Below the pieces are notes generated by a model. That model did not search any database and had not been told where the DNA came from. It saw nothing but the letters and a program-made list of their open reading frames with translations. A DNA stretch of 16,528 bases from Gemmatimonas phototrophica. Its GTDB lineage: Bacteria; Gemmatimonadota; Gemmatimonadetes; Gemmatimonadales; Gemmatimonadaceae. Positions within the stretch are counted from its first letter, which is position 1. Every line of letters begins with the position of its first letter. The stretch is from assembly GCA_945870175.1 (NCBI GenBank), contig CAMBRJ010000018.1, forward strand, positions 1 to 16,528, read 5' to 3'. Positions 1 to 7,337 of the stretch are shown one piece after another. The translations under genes and the position numbers were made by a program.

Positions 1-1
1 C

Positions 2-1471
2 GTCATCACCGGCGACATTCAGCCCACCGTCGGCGCCGTCGCCCGGAAGCCGGGGCTGCGTCACGCCCTCCTCGATCAGCACCGGGCCTTTGAAGGGGCC
101 ACCACGGTGTGGCAAGCGGGCGCTGCCGCGTGGCGTGAGGTCATCGCCCTCGAGCAGCGCATTGCCGATCAGGCGATGGCCCTCGGGGAGATGGGCGACC
201 AGTGCACCAACGAGATGCTCGAGAAATTCGGGCACGATCAGGAGCGCTTTGCCGACCTCGGCGGCTACATCTACCACGCCCGCGTGGACGCCGTACTGCA
301 GGGTCTTGGCTTCGATGCCGAGGAGTCGAAAACGCGGCTGGTCAGCACGCTGTCTGGTGGAGAGCGCGGACGCGTGGGACTAGCGGCGCAGCTCATTGCG
401 CCCGCCGACCTCCTCATGCTCGACGAACCCACCAATCACCTCGACCTCGACACCACCACCTGGCTCCAGGAGTGGCTCAAGGAGTGCGACGAAACCGTGC
501 TGGTGGTGTCGCACGATCGCGCGTTCATGGATGCCGTCTGCACGAACATCCTGCACATCGAGGCGAAGACCAGCGAAGCGTACAAGGGGAACTACAGCCA
601 GTTCGTGCCCCAGCGCGCCGAACGTCGACTCACGCGCGAACGTGAAGTGGAGAAGCAGCGCGCGTACGTGAAGAAAGAAGAGGAATACATCCGGCGGAAC
701 CTGGCCGGCGTCAACTCGTTTCAGGCCAAGGGCAAGCGCAAACGACTCGAACGCCTGCCGCGTCTCGCGCCGCCGGTAGGCGATCCGGCCGCGATGTCGC
801 TTGAGTTCAAGATTGCGGAGCGCGGTGGCGATCAGGTGGTCTCCATCGATGCGCTGTGCGTGGAAGTGCCGGGCCGCGTGTTGGTGAAGGACTTCACCGC
901 TACGCTGCGGCGCAACGACTTCATCGCGCTGGTCGGCCCCAATGGGGCGGGCAAGTCGACGTTCATCTCCACGATGCTGGGGGATCTCGCGCCGGCGAGT
1001 GGCCAGGCGCGCGTGGGCAGTTCGATTACGCCGGCGTGGTTTCGACAGGACTTGGCCGACCTTCCGCTGAAATTGTCGCTGTCGGACGCCATTCAGGGGC
1101 AGCGGCCTCTCTGGAGCCGCGGCAACATCCAGAATCACCTCGGCGCCTTCGGCTTCACCGGCGACGAAGTGTTCCGCGAAATCCGCACCCTCAGCGGCGG
1201 CGAGCGGGCCCGCATGGCGCTGGCCATCATGACGCTCACCGGGGCCAACCTGCTGGTGCTCGACGAACCCACCAACCACCTCGACGTCGAGAACATCGAA
1301 GTCCTGGAAGATGCGCTCGACGAGTTCGACGGCACGGTGCTGCTGGTCAGCCACGACCGCGCCTTCCTGCGTCAGGTGGCCACGCGCGTGTGGTGGTTCA
1401 ACGGCACACGCCTGATGGACTTCGACGGCCCGTTTGATGAGTGGGAGGCCGATCGCGCGCGTCGCGCCTGA
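2..1471 (+). CDS. ABC-F family ATP-binding protein (5'-truncated by window edge)
   Basis: Soluble tandem ABC ATPase without membrane segments. ABC-F proteins act on the ribosome as translation factors or antibiotic-protection proteins rather than as transporters. The reading frame is open from base 2, and the first residues (ITGDIQPTVG...) match the stretch just after the first Walker A, so the true start lies upstream; 489 residues are visible. Seen in order: first signature LSGGERGR (near 349-372), Walker B LLMLDEPTNHLD (near 410-445), and the switch SHDRAF. A charged interdomain linker rich in R, E and K follows (about 625-770), then the second Walker A GPNGAGKST (935-961), signature LSGGERAR (1190-1213), and Walker B LLVLDEPTNHLD. 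The protein ends soon after the second ATPase domain, without the long C-terminal coiled coil of Uup. A GTG at 107 is an internal codon, not the start. The family is certain; the subfamily (EttA, Uup or other) is not resolved. Confidence 0.95.
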   Translation, partial: VITGDIQPTVGAVARKPGLRHALLDQHRAFEGATTVWQAGAAAWREVIALEQRIADQAMALGEMGDQCTNEMLEKFGHDQERFADLGGYIYHARVDAVLQGLGFDAEESKTRLVSTLSGGERGRVGLAAQLIAPADLLMLDEPTNHLDLDTTTWLQEWLKECDETVLVVSHDRAFMDAVCTNILHIEAKTSEAYKGNYSQFVPQRAERRLTREREVEKQRAYVKKEEEYIRRNLAGVNSFQAKGKRKRLERLPRLAPPVGDPAAMSLEFKIAERGGDQVVSIDALCVEVPGRVLVKDFTATLRRNDFIALVGPNGAGKSTFISTMLGDLAPASGQARVGSSITPAWFRQDLADLPLKLSLSDAIQGQRPLWSRGNIQNHLGAFGFTGDEVFREIRTLSGGERARMALAIMTLTGANLLVLDEPTNHLDVENIEVLEDALDEFDGTVLLVSHDRAFLRQVATRVWWFNGTRLMDFDGPFDEWEADRARRA

Positions 1472-1481
1472 TCCGCTGCGC

Positions 1482-1537
1482 GGGCGAGCCATGGCGCCCA
1501 GCTCCAAGCGCCAGGGCTCGCCCCTCCGGTGCGGAGG
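1482..1537 (+). terminator. Tandem hairpins downstream of the ABC-F gene
   Basis: Starting 11 bases after the ABC-F stop there is a perfect 9-bp inverted repeat, GGGCGAGCC (1482-1490) with GGCTCGCCC (1515-1523). After one A/G mismatch it continues inward as TGGCGC (1492-1497) with GCGCCA (1508-1513), leaving a 10-base loop. A second small hairpin follows, CCTCCG (1523-1528) with CGGAGG (1532-1537), with a 3-base loop. There is no T-run, so this is not a textbook Rho-independent terminator. It may be a U-tract-less terminator or an mRNA 3'-end stabiliser. Confidence 0.5.
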
Positions 1538-1577
1538 CCCCCCTGCTCCCAAAGCAAGCTCAACTGTAAGATTACAG

Positions 1578-2180
1578 ATGAGTAAAATTCTTTCGATAAT
1601 GGAGCAGATCGTCGGGGTAGAGTTCGGGCCGGATGATCTGGCGGTGGTGCGTGCGTTGTCCGATGAGCGTCTCGGTATCGCGCCCTCCGACATGGAACGA
1701 GTGTCCGTCTTTCTGCACACCGTTGCGGACGTGCGCGGTGTCGCCCCGTCGACGGTGTTTGCGATCTTTGGCCATCGGCTGGTCGCGCCGGTGCTCGCGG
1801 CATTGCCCGCGATTGCGAAAGATCAGTCCACCGCGATGTCCGTAATCCTGCACGTCAACCGATTCCTTCCGAAAGCGCTGAGCGCGCTCATACCCAACGT
1901 CGGCGCGCCGGTGCTCGACGTGGAATTGCGGGAGTCGGATATGCTGCGCCTTCGATTCTCCGGATCGTCCGCAATGGCTTCGCTGGTGGAAGGCATTGGC
2001 ATCGGATTGAGCGAGCATTTCGGTGAATGCATCACGGTGACGCATGTGGATCCGCCCAAGGGGACTCCCGACGTGCGCCAGCTGGAGATGCAGATCAGCA
2101 CCGAGCGCCGTGGGACCGGCGCCCGACGGAATGCGGACCGTGATCGCCGAGGTCCGCGCGACAAGTCTACGCCGGCGTAG
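1578..2180 (+). CDS. H-NOX (haem NO/O2-binding)-like protein lacking canonical haem ligands
   Basis: A 200-residue protein whose full length resembles the H-NOX/HNOB fold. It has an N-terminal helical part (about 1-80), a central helix and a C-terminal part with LVEGIGIGLSEHFGE (136-150), which corresponds to the family pattern L-x-EG-...-EHFGE. Canonical H-NOX domains bind haem b and sense NO or O2 through a proximal His in the central helix and a YxSxR motif that holds the haem propionates. By my hand alignment the His position is Pro98 and the YxSxR positions read F127-S-G-S-S131, so ordinary haem binding looks unlikely. The last 25 residues are very basic. The ATG at 1578 is chosen because in-frame starts at 1434 and 1488 would run through the hairpin behind the ABC-F gene and add a low-complexity leader. 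No partner kinase or cyclase is adjacent. Fold assignment is fairly sure; function is unknown. Confidence 0.7.
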   Translation: MSKILSIMEQIVGVEFGPDDLAVVRALSDERLGIAPSDMERVSVFLHTVADVRGVAPSTVFAIFGHRLVAPVLAALPAIAKDQSTAMSVILHVNRFLPKALSALIPNVGAPVLDVELRESDMLRLRFSGSSAMASLVEGIGIGLSEHFGECITVTHVDPPKGTPDVRQLEMQISTERRGTGARRNADRDRRGPRDKSTPA

Positions 2181-2193
2181 TCCACGCCGGCGT
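2169..2193. terminator. Hairpin between convergent genes, overlapping a stop codon
   Basis: The 10-base palindrome ACGCCGGCGT occurs twice (2169-2178 and 2184-2193), separated by AGTCC. The copies can therefore pair as a perfect 10-bp GC-rich stem with a 5-base loop on either strand. The first copy sits inside a 14-base palindrome (2167-2180) that contains the TAG stop of the H-NOX-like gene. It lies between two convergent genes, as expected for a bidirectional terminator, but no T-run follows on either strand. Confidence 0.5.
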
Positions 2194-2230
2194 CGTCCGC
2201 ATCGGACCCCACACCAACTCGTGCCAGACG

Positions 2231-4603
2231 CTACTCGCCCCCGCGCACTCCGTTCGCTGCCCGCGTCTGCCACCCCGCCAATTGTTTGCCCACCGGCAAC
2301 TGCCGCACCCGCACGCCGGTCGCGGCGAAGATCGCGTTCGCGATGGCCCCACCCGCCGGCGGCACGCCGGGCTCGCCGATGCCACCGGGCAGTCCTTCGC
2401 TGCTCACCAGATGCACGTCGACCACGTGCGGCGCCGCACGCATGCGCGTCACGCCGTAATCGCGGAAATTCGACTGCACCACTTTGCCACTGGCGAAGGT
2501 CACTTCGCTGGTCAGCAGATTGCTCATCGCCATGATCAGCGCCCCTTCCATCTGCGCGCGCGCGCGATCGGGATTCGCGATAAAGCCGGCGTCCACCGCC
2601 ACCGTGGTCTTGGGCACCAGCACCGTGCCGTCGGGCAGCACCTCGACCTCCACCACCATCGCGATGTACGACAGGAAGCTGCGATGGATGGCGATACCAC
2701 GGCCCTTGCCCCGCGGCAATTTCGCGCCGCGCCATCCACTTTTCTCGACGGCCAGCTCCACCACGCTGCGCGCCCGCGCACTGTCGAGCGGATGATCTGC
2801 CCACGTCGCGCCGTAGTTGCTGGCAGGCGCCACCAAGCCCGCCTTCGACAGATCGACCACACGGTCGGGGCCGAGCAACCCCAGCAGAAAATCTGCCGAG
2901 TCCTGCTTCGCCGCATACGCGAGCTCGTCGACGAACGAACCAATGGCGAAGCCGTGATGGATCGCGTTCACGCTGCGAAACCAGCCGATGCGCGTGTGCG
3001 CCACGGCCGGACAGATCTCGACGCTGATGTTCGGAATGTCGAATGGAATGTCGCTCGCGCCGTTCGTGAGTTCATCCGGCCCGGCGCCCGGCACATTCGG
3101 CGCAAACGTGGCACCGATGGCGGGATACGCCGACCGGTGCAACCAGGCCGTCACCTTGCCGTTGGCATCGAGGCCCGCTTCGAGCCGATGCGCCGCCACC
3201 GCATGTAAATAGGAATTGCGCAGATCATCCTCGCGCGTCCACTGCACGCGCACCGGCGCACCCACCTCGCGTGACAGGAATGCGGCCTCGCAAATGAAAT
3301 CGGGCTTCGATTTGCGGCCGAAGGCACCACCCAGCAGCGTCACATGCACCGCCACGTTCGCCGCGTCCACCTTGAGATACTGCGCCACGGTGTTGCGCGC
3401 GTCCTGCGGCGATTGCGTTGGCGCCCACACCTCTACCTTGCCGTTCGCCACGTTCGCCAGCGCGGCCACCGGCTCCATCTGCGCATGCGACAGGTGCGGC
3501 ATGTAGTACTCCGCCGTCACGCGCTTCGTCGCACCCGCCAGCGCCTTCGGTACATCGCCCACGGCGCGTCCCGCCTTGCCCGGCGCCCGCACCGACGCCA
3601 ACAGCGTGGCCTTGTAGGCCGTGCTGTCGTACGTCGCGTTCGGGCCGCCCTCCCACGTAATGCGCAGCGCGTCACGTCCGCGGATCGCGGCCCACGTGTT
3701 CTTCGCGATCACCGCCACGCCACCCAGCGGGAAGAACGCACTCGGCAGCGGCGTCTCGGGAATGCGCACCACACGCTCCACGCCCGGCACCTTCAGCGCG
3801 AGGCTGTCGTCCACGCTCACCACCTTACCGCCCCACACCGGCGGTCGGCTGATGACCGCCACTTTCATGCCCGGCAGCGTCATGTCGGCGCCGTACATCG
3901 CGGTACCCGTGGTCATCGGCACCAGATCAACCGACGGCATCCGCTTCCCTTCCCACCGCCGCTCGCTCGGCGCCTTGATGCGCACGCGCGCTTTGGCCGG
4001 CATCGGAATCGTGCGGGCCGTGCCCACCAGCGAAGCATAGGACTTGGTGCGGCCGCTCGCGGTGTGCACCACGGCACCGTTACTCGCGCGCACGTCGGTC
4101 GACGCCACGCCCCACTCCTTGGCAGCCGCATCTTCCAGCAGCGCGCGCACGGTGGCCCCCGCCTCGCGGTAGGCGGCCAGGAAATCACGAATGCTGGTGG
4201 AACCGTCGGTGTTCTGATTGCCGTACTTCTTGTCGTCACCAAGCGCCTGCTCCACGCGGCACGTGGCCCAGTCGGCCTCCATCTCGTCGGCGATGATCAT
4301 GGGCATCGTGGTGCGGATGCCCTGCCCCATCTCCGAGCGATGACACATGATCGTGATGATGCCGTCGTCGCCCAAACGCACGTACGCATGCGGCTCCCAC
4401 GGCTCGGCGTTCGGCGCGAACAGCGCATCGGCGGACTCGAGACGTCGCGCACCGAACGTGCTGGCAGCGACGAGCAGGCCGCCCATGCCCAGCAGCTTCA
4501 TGAAGTCGCGGCGATGCGTATCGAGCACGCCCGTCTCTGTCGTCGCCACTTCGGCCGGTTCGGTCGGCGTGGCCATCCACGGCAATCTCTGCTTGGCGCT
4601 CAT
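2231..4603 (-). CDS. Xanthine dehydrogenase-family molybdopterin-binding subunit (isoquinoline 1-oxidoreductase beta-like), Tat-exported
   Basis: Large catalytic subunit (790 residues) of a molybdenum hydroxylase, which adds oxygen from water to aldehydes or N-heteroaromatics. A twin-arginine signal RRDFMKLLG starts at residue 31 and is followed by a hydrophobic stretch, so the enzyme is probably exported folded, together with its small subunit. Visible motifs are EMGQG (91-95), QMEP (375-378), the cofactor-binding GGAFGRK (425-431), and GIGEPG (741-746) with the expected catalytic Glu744. The length and the order of the parts fit the IorB group, which carries molybdopterin cytosine dinucleotide. 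The ATG at 4603 is preferred over an ATG 19 codons upstream: it has GGAGG 7 bases ahead and overlaps the stop of the 2Fe-2S gene by 4 bases (ATGA), indicating translational coupling. Substrate cannot be read from the sequence. Confidence 0.92.
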   Translation of the reverse strand: MSAKQRLPWMATPTEPAEVATTETGVLDTHRRDFMKLLGMGGLLVAASTFGARRLESADALFAPNAEPWEPHAYVRLGDDGIITIMCHRSEMGQGIRTTMPMIIADEMEADWATCRVEQALGDDKKYGNQNTDGSTSIRDFLAAYREAGATVRALLEDAAAKEWGVASTDVRASNGAVVHTASGRTKSYASLVGTARTIPMPAKARVRIKAPSERRWEGKRMPSVDLVPMTTGTAMYGADMTLPGMKVAVISRPPVWGGKVVSVDDSLALKVPGVERVVRIPETPLPSAFFPLGGVAVIAKNTWAAIRGRDALRITWEGGPNATYDSTAYKATLLASVRAPGKAGRAVGDVPKALAGATKRVTAEYYMPHLSHAQMEPVAALANVANGKVEVWAPTQSPQDARNTVAQYLKVDAANVAVHVTLLGGAFGRKSKPDFICEAAFLSREVGAPVRVQWTREDDLRNSYLHAVAAHRLEAGLDANGKVTAWLHRSAYPAIGATFAPNVPGAGPDELTNGASDIPFDIPNISVEICPAVAHTRIGWFRSVNAIHHGFAIGSFVDELAYAAKQDSADFLLGLLGPDRVVDLSKAGLVAPASNYGATWADHPLDSARARSVVELAVEKSGWRGAKLPRGKGRGIAIHRSFLSYIAMVVEVEVLPDGTVLVPKTTVAVDAGFIANPDRARAQMEGALIMAMSNLLTSEVTFASGKVVQSNFRDYGVTRMRAAPHVVDVHLVSSEGLPGGIGEPGVPPAGGAIANAIFAATGVRVRQLPVGKQLAGWQTRAANGVRGGE

Positions 4604-5067
4604 CGCGTGGCCTCCGCCGCCGCCTTGATCGCGGCGCGAATGCGTGGATACGTGCCGCACCGACAGATATGACCGTTCATGGCGGTATCAATCTCGGCGT
4701 CGGTCGGCGTGCTGTTCTTCGCGAGCAGTGTGGCCGCCTGCATGATCTGGCCACTCTGACAGAACCCGCACTGCGGCACGTCGATCTCGCGCCACGCCAC
4801 CTGCAGCGGATGCGCACCCGCCGGATGCAACCCTTCAATGGTGGTCACGGTGGCGTCGGCCAACGACTGCATGCGCCGCTGACAGGCGCGCACCGGCGCC
4901 CCGCTCACATGCACCGTGCACGCCCCACACTGCGAGATACCGCAGCCGTACTTGGTGCCAGTGAGGGCAAGTTCGTCGCGCAGATACCACAGCAGCGGCA
5001 TGGTCGGATCGCCGTCGAACGTTCGGCGGACGCCGTTCACGGTGAGAGAGATCGGGGCCGTGCTCAC
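4600..5067 (-). CDS. (2Fe-2S)-binding subunit of the molybdenum hydroxylase (isoquinoline 1-oxidoreductase alpha-like)
   Basis: Small electron-transfer subunit, 155 residues, the usual length for this family. The plant-ferredoxin-type cluster uses C42, C47, C50 and C62 (CGISQCGAC...AC). The C-terminal helical domain holds the second cluster through C100, C103, C135 and C137 (QCGFC ... CRC). It passes electrons from the molybdenum site in the large subunit encoded directly downstream, whose gene overlaps this one by 4 bases. The protein has no signal peptide of its own, so it probably travels to the periplasm with the Tat-tagged partner. The start is GTG at 5067, supported by GGAG 5 bases upstream. 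The c-type cytochrome often encoded beside such two-subunit enzymes is absent here. Confidence 0.94.
   Translation of the reverse strand: MSTAPISLTVNGVRRTFDGDPTMPLLWYLRDELALTGTKYGCGISQCGACTVHVSGAPVRACQRRMQSLADATVTTIEGLHPAGAHPLQVAWREIDVPQCGFCQSGQIMQAATLLAKNSTPTDAEIDTAMNGHICRCGTYPRIRAAIKAAAEATR
4611..4615 (-). promoter_or_regulatory. Ribosome binding site deciding the start of the molybdopterin subunit
   Basis: On the minus strand GGAGG lies 7 bases before the ATG at 4603. It falls inside the end of the upstream 2Fe-2S gene and supports this start over the longer frame. Confidence 0.75.
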
Positions 5068-5174
5068 AGAGACTCCGTGGAAAATGGGTCAGCAACGAAC
5101 ATCTACCAGCATATTCTGGCGCTCGTGACCCTGAAATGTTAGGGGGCAGCAGCGTACGCGACGGTGAGCGCGCG

Positions 5175-6704
5175 CTACCGGTTCCCGCGACCGGACGGCG
5201 CCGGCACCGCCCGCACGAGGAGAGCGCGCTTCGCATAGCTGGCCGGCGACACACGCCGAACCATGTTCTTCACACGCGTTCCCGCAACGAGCGTCGTGAC
5301 CTCCACATCCACTGGCTGCATCGACGTGAGGCCCACGTGCACCGGCATGTCACTCTGCGCGTCGTAGCCCGAACCGGCATCTACCCATCGCGTGGCCAGG
5401 AGTGTGCGTGTCCCCGCCGCATACACACGCACCTCGGCACCGGCCATCGTGGCGCGACCATTCGCATCGACCACGCGCACCTGCAGCGATCGCCGCGCCA
5501 CCGCCGGCGGCAGCGTGGTGCGCAGGACCGGATGCGACGCATCCGGTCGCGAGCCCGCCAGCGCCAAATCAAGCGCCCCGTCGCCGTCCACGTCGGCCCA
5601 CTGCACGCCGTGACTCGCCGTCAGCGCCAGCAGGTTGTCAGGCGTCACCTCGACGAAGGCGGTACCAGTGGACTTCCCGGCGCGCACGAACAGATAATCC
5701 CGGAAGCTCTCCGTGGCCGACACGGTACCGTTCACGTACAGATCGAGCAGGCCGTCGTGATCGATGTCGGCGAAGGCACAGGTATCGTATCGACCGTCGA
5801 TCGCCACGCCCCAGGCCGTGCTCACGTCGCGGAACGTGCCGTCGGAGGACCCAAGAAACAGGCCGTTCGGTCCATAGTTGGCCGAGAACAGGTCGGCCAC
5901 GCCATCGTTGTTCACGTCAGCGACACAGGGCCGTACGGTGCCCTGCGTGGCCAGCTTCGCCCCACGCCCACCCCACGCCAGCCCAAGCGACTCCGCCACA
6001 TCGGTGAAGGTGCCACCGTCGTTGCGGAAGAAGCCGTTGGCATCACCATCCTGATTCGCCACGTACAGATCGAAATCGCCATCCTGCTGGTAGTCGAACC
6101 AGACCGCGCCCACACTCTTCCGCGCATCGGCCAGCCCCAGCTGCGTCGCCACGTCGGTGAACATGCCGCCGCTGTTGCGATACAGCATGTTGGCGCGATC
6201 GCGAAACGCCACGAACAGATCGAGATCACCGTCGCCATCGACATCGAGGAAAGCCGGCTGACGCACTGCGCCGGTCTCCACCGTCAGCCCACTGGCCGCC
6301 GTGATCTCGGTGAATCGCGCACCGTCGTTGCGGTACAGGCGAAGCACTGGGCCAGCGCCCGGCGTGAACCCCAGCAACAAGTCGGGATCGCCATCGGCGT
6401 CGATATCACCCCACGCGGCGGCGCGCGTCGCTCGCGCATCGGCCACGCCGGCCTCGGCCGCGATATCGCGGAACGTGCCGCCCGTGTTCCGGTACAGCCG
6501 GTTGGGTGTGCCGTTGAAGCCCACGAAGAGATCGAGATCGCCATCCTGATCAATGTCGGCAAAGGCATTCGCCAGCGCCCCGCCGGCCGCGAAGAGTTCC
6601 GGCTGGATCGGCGCAAAACGGGGGCGAGCTGGTTGCGCCGGCAACACACTCGCCATGCCGGCAAGCAGTACGACGGCACCGATGGCGAGTATTGATGGCT
6701 TCAT
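5175..6704 (-). CDS. Secreted FG-GAP/VCBS repeat protein with C-terminal ASPIC/UnbV domain
   Basis: A 509-residue exported protein. The signal peptide MKPSILAIGAVVLLAGMASV is followed by a likely cleavage near LPA-Q (residues 21-24). Seven calcium-loop motifs of the D-x-D-x-DG-x-x-D type begin near residues 50, 100, 154, 204, 263, 313 and 371 (for example DVDGDGDLDLF). They alternate with LYRN..G.F.D segments, which is the signature of an FG-GAP beta-propeller. Residues about 413-470 (NGRATMAGAEVRV ... AGSGYDAQSD ... HVGL) match the ASPIC/UnbV domain commonly attached to such propellers. The family is extracellular or surface-associated and largely uncharacterised; calcium binding is likely. 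The ATG at 6704 has AGGGAG about 10 bases upstream. An ATG at 6725 is in frame but has no ribosome site and would place a charged leader before the signal peptide. No SusCD or TonB partner is adjacent. Confidence 0.9.
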   Translation of the reverse strand: MKPSILAIGAVVLLAGMASVLPAQPARPRFAPIQPELFAAGGALANAFADIDQDGDLDLFVGFNGTPNRLYRNTGGTFRDIAAEAGVADARATRAAAWGDIDADGDPDLLLGFTPGAGPVLRLYRNDGARFTEITAASGLTVETGAVRQPAFLDVDGDGDLDLFVAFRDRANMLYRNSGGMFTDVATQLGLADARKSVGAVWFDYQQDGDFDLYVANQDGDANGFFRNDGGTFTDVAESLGLAWGGRGAKLATQGTVRPCVADVNNDGVADLFSANYGPNGLFLGSSDGTFRDVSTAWGVAIDGRYDTCAFADIDHDGLLDLYVNGTVSATESFRDYLFVRAGKSTGTAFVEVTPDNLLALTASHGVQWADVDGDGALDLALAGSRPDASHPVLRTTLPPAVARRSLQVRVVDANGRATMAGAEVRVYAAGTRTLLATRWVDAGSGYDAQSDMPVHVGLTSMQPVDVEVTTLVAGTRVKNMVRRVSPASYAKRALLVRAVPAPSGRGNR

Positions 6705-6714
6705 CCTGATAGCG

Positions 6715-6720
6715 CTCCCT
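6715..6720 (-). promoter_or_regulatory. Ribosome binding site of the FG-GAP/UnbV gene
   Basis: AGGGAG on the minus strand, 10 bases before the ATG at 6704. It supports this start rather than the in-frame ATG at 6725. Confidence 0.55.
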
Positions 6721-6725
6721 CTCAT

Positions 6726-6765
6726 TGAGCCGCCGTGCGCACCGGAGCGTGGGCGTGGCGGCTCA
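6726..6765. promoter_or_regulatory. Inverted repeat in the leader of the FG-GAP/UnbV gene
   Basis: A perfect 9-bp inverted repeat, TGAGCCGCC (6726-6734) with GGCGGCTCA (6757-6765), spaced by 22 bases. It lies just upstream of the ribosome site of the minus-strand gene and within the divergent region shared with the CBS gene. It could be an operator or a 5'-leader stem-loop. A second short hairpin (GGCCCC/GGGGCC, 6789-6803) lies nearby. No clear -10 or -35 box was found on either strand. Confidence 0.35.
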
Positions 6766-6884
6766 GACCACGGCAACAATAGGGCGACGGCCCCGGCGGG
6801 GCCAGAGAGGGCACACCGTCTGGCGCACCCGCCCGCGATCGCGTACCCTAGGAATGTCCTGTCACCCCTACCCGGTACCGTGTC

Positions 6885-7313
6885 ATGAAAGCTGTCGGCG
6901 AAATTCTCAGGAAGCACGACGGAACGCTCTGGCAGGTGCCACCCGACATCACCGTGTACGCTGCGGTCGAGAAGCTGGCGCACTATGGGGTAGGCGCGCT
7001 GCTCGTCATGGACGGCGACCAGCTCGCAGGCGTCTTCTCGGAACGCGACTACACGCGCAAGATCACACTGCAAGGTCGCAATTCGAAGGAGACGCTGGTG
7101 GCCGACATCATGACGGCCGACGTGTTCACCGTGAGTGCCACGACGCGCACCCGCGACTGCATGGCGCTGATGAGCGCCAAGAAGATCCGACACCTCCCCG
7201 TGCTCGACGGCGACCGCGTCCTCGGCATGATCTCTATCCGTGACATCATGGACGACATCATCGCCGATCACGAGAGTACGATCGCCACGCTGCACAGCTA
7301 CATCCATTCGTAA
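6885..7313 (+). CDS. Small tandem CBS-domain protein
   Basis: A 142-residue cytoplasmic protein made almost entirely of two CBS domains (about residues 15-63 and 73-125), enough for one Bateman module. Typical CBS signatures are visible: GVGALLVMDGDQLAGVFSERD in the first, and MSAKKIRHLPVLDGDRVLGM followed by SIRDI in the second. Such modules bind adenine nucleotides or related ligands, and stand-alone versions often regulate other proteins. No target can be inferred from the neighbours. The ATG at 6885 has no recognisable Shine-Dalgarno in front, so the mRNA may be leaderless or weakly translated. The gene is followed after 24 bases by an amidase gene on the same strand, but a functional link is not evident. 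Confidence 0.92.
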   Translation: MKAVGEILRKHDGTLWQVPPDITVYAAVEKLAHYGVGALLVMDGDQLAGVFSERDYTRKITLQGRNSKETLVADIMTADVFTVSATTRTRDCMALMSAKKIRHLPVLDGDRVLGMISIRDIMDDIIADHESTIATLHSYIHS

Positions 7314-7337
7314 CCGCACTCTTACCGGCGCTCTCCG

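Noticed and set aside
380..1720. 446-codon open frame on the minus strand
   Set aside because: Antisense to the ABC-F gene, whose Walker and signature motifs are unambiguous.
1572..2804. 410-codon open frame on the minus strand
   Set aside because: Antisense to the H-NOX-like gene and out of frame with the molybdopterin subunit; its translation is Arg/Gly low complexity.
4604..4660. 19-residue longer N-terminus of the molybdopterin subunit
   Set aside because: It would overlap the 2Fe-2S gene deeply; GGAGG before the ATG at 4603 and the ATGA overlap favour the shorter start.
3344..4672. 442-codon open frame on the plus strand
   Set aside because: Antisense to the molybdopterin subunit, extremely rich in Arg and His, with no recognisable domain.
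5136..6695. 519-codon open frame on the plus strand
   Set aside because: Lies wholly antisense to the FG-GAP/UnbV gene. It has Arg/His-rich low-complexity translation, caused by antisense reading of the repeated calcium motifs in GC-rich DNA.
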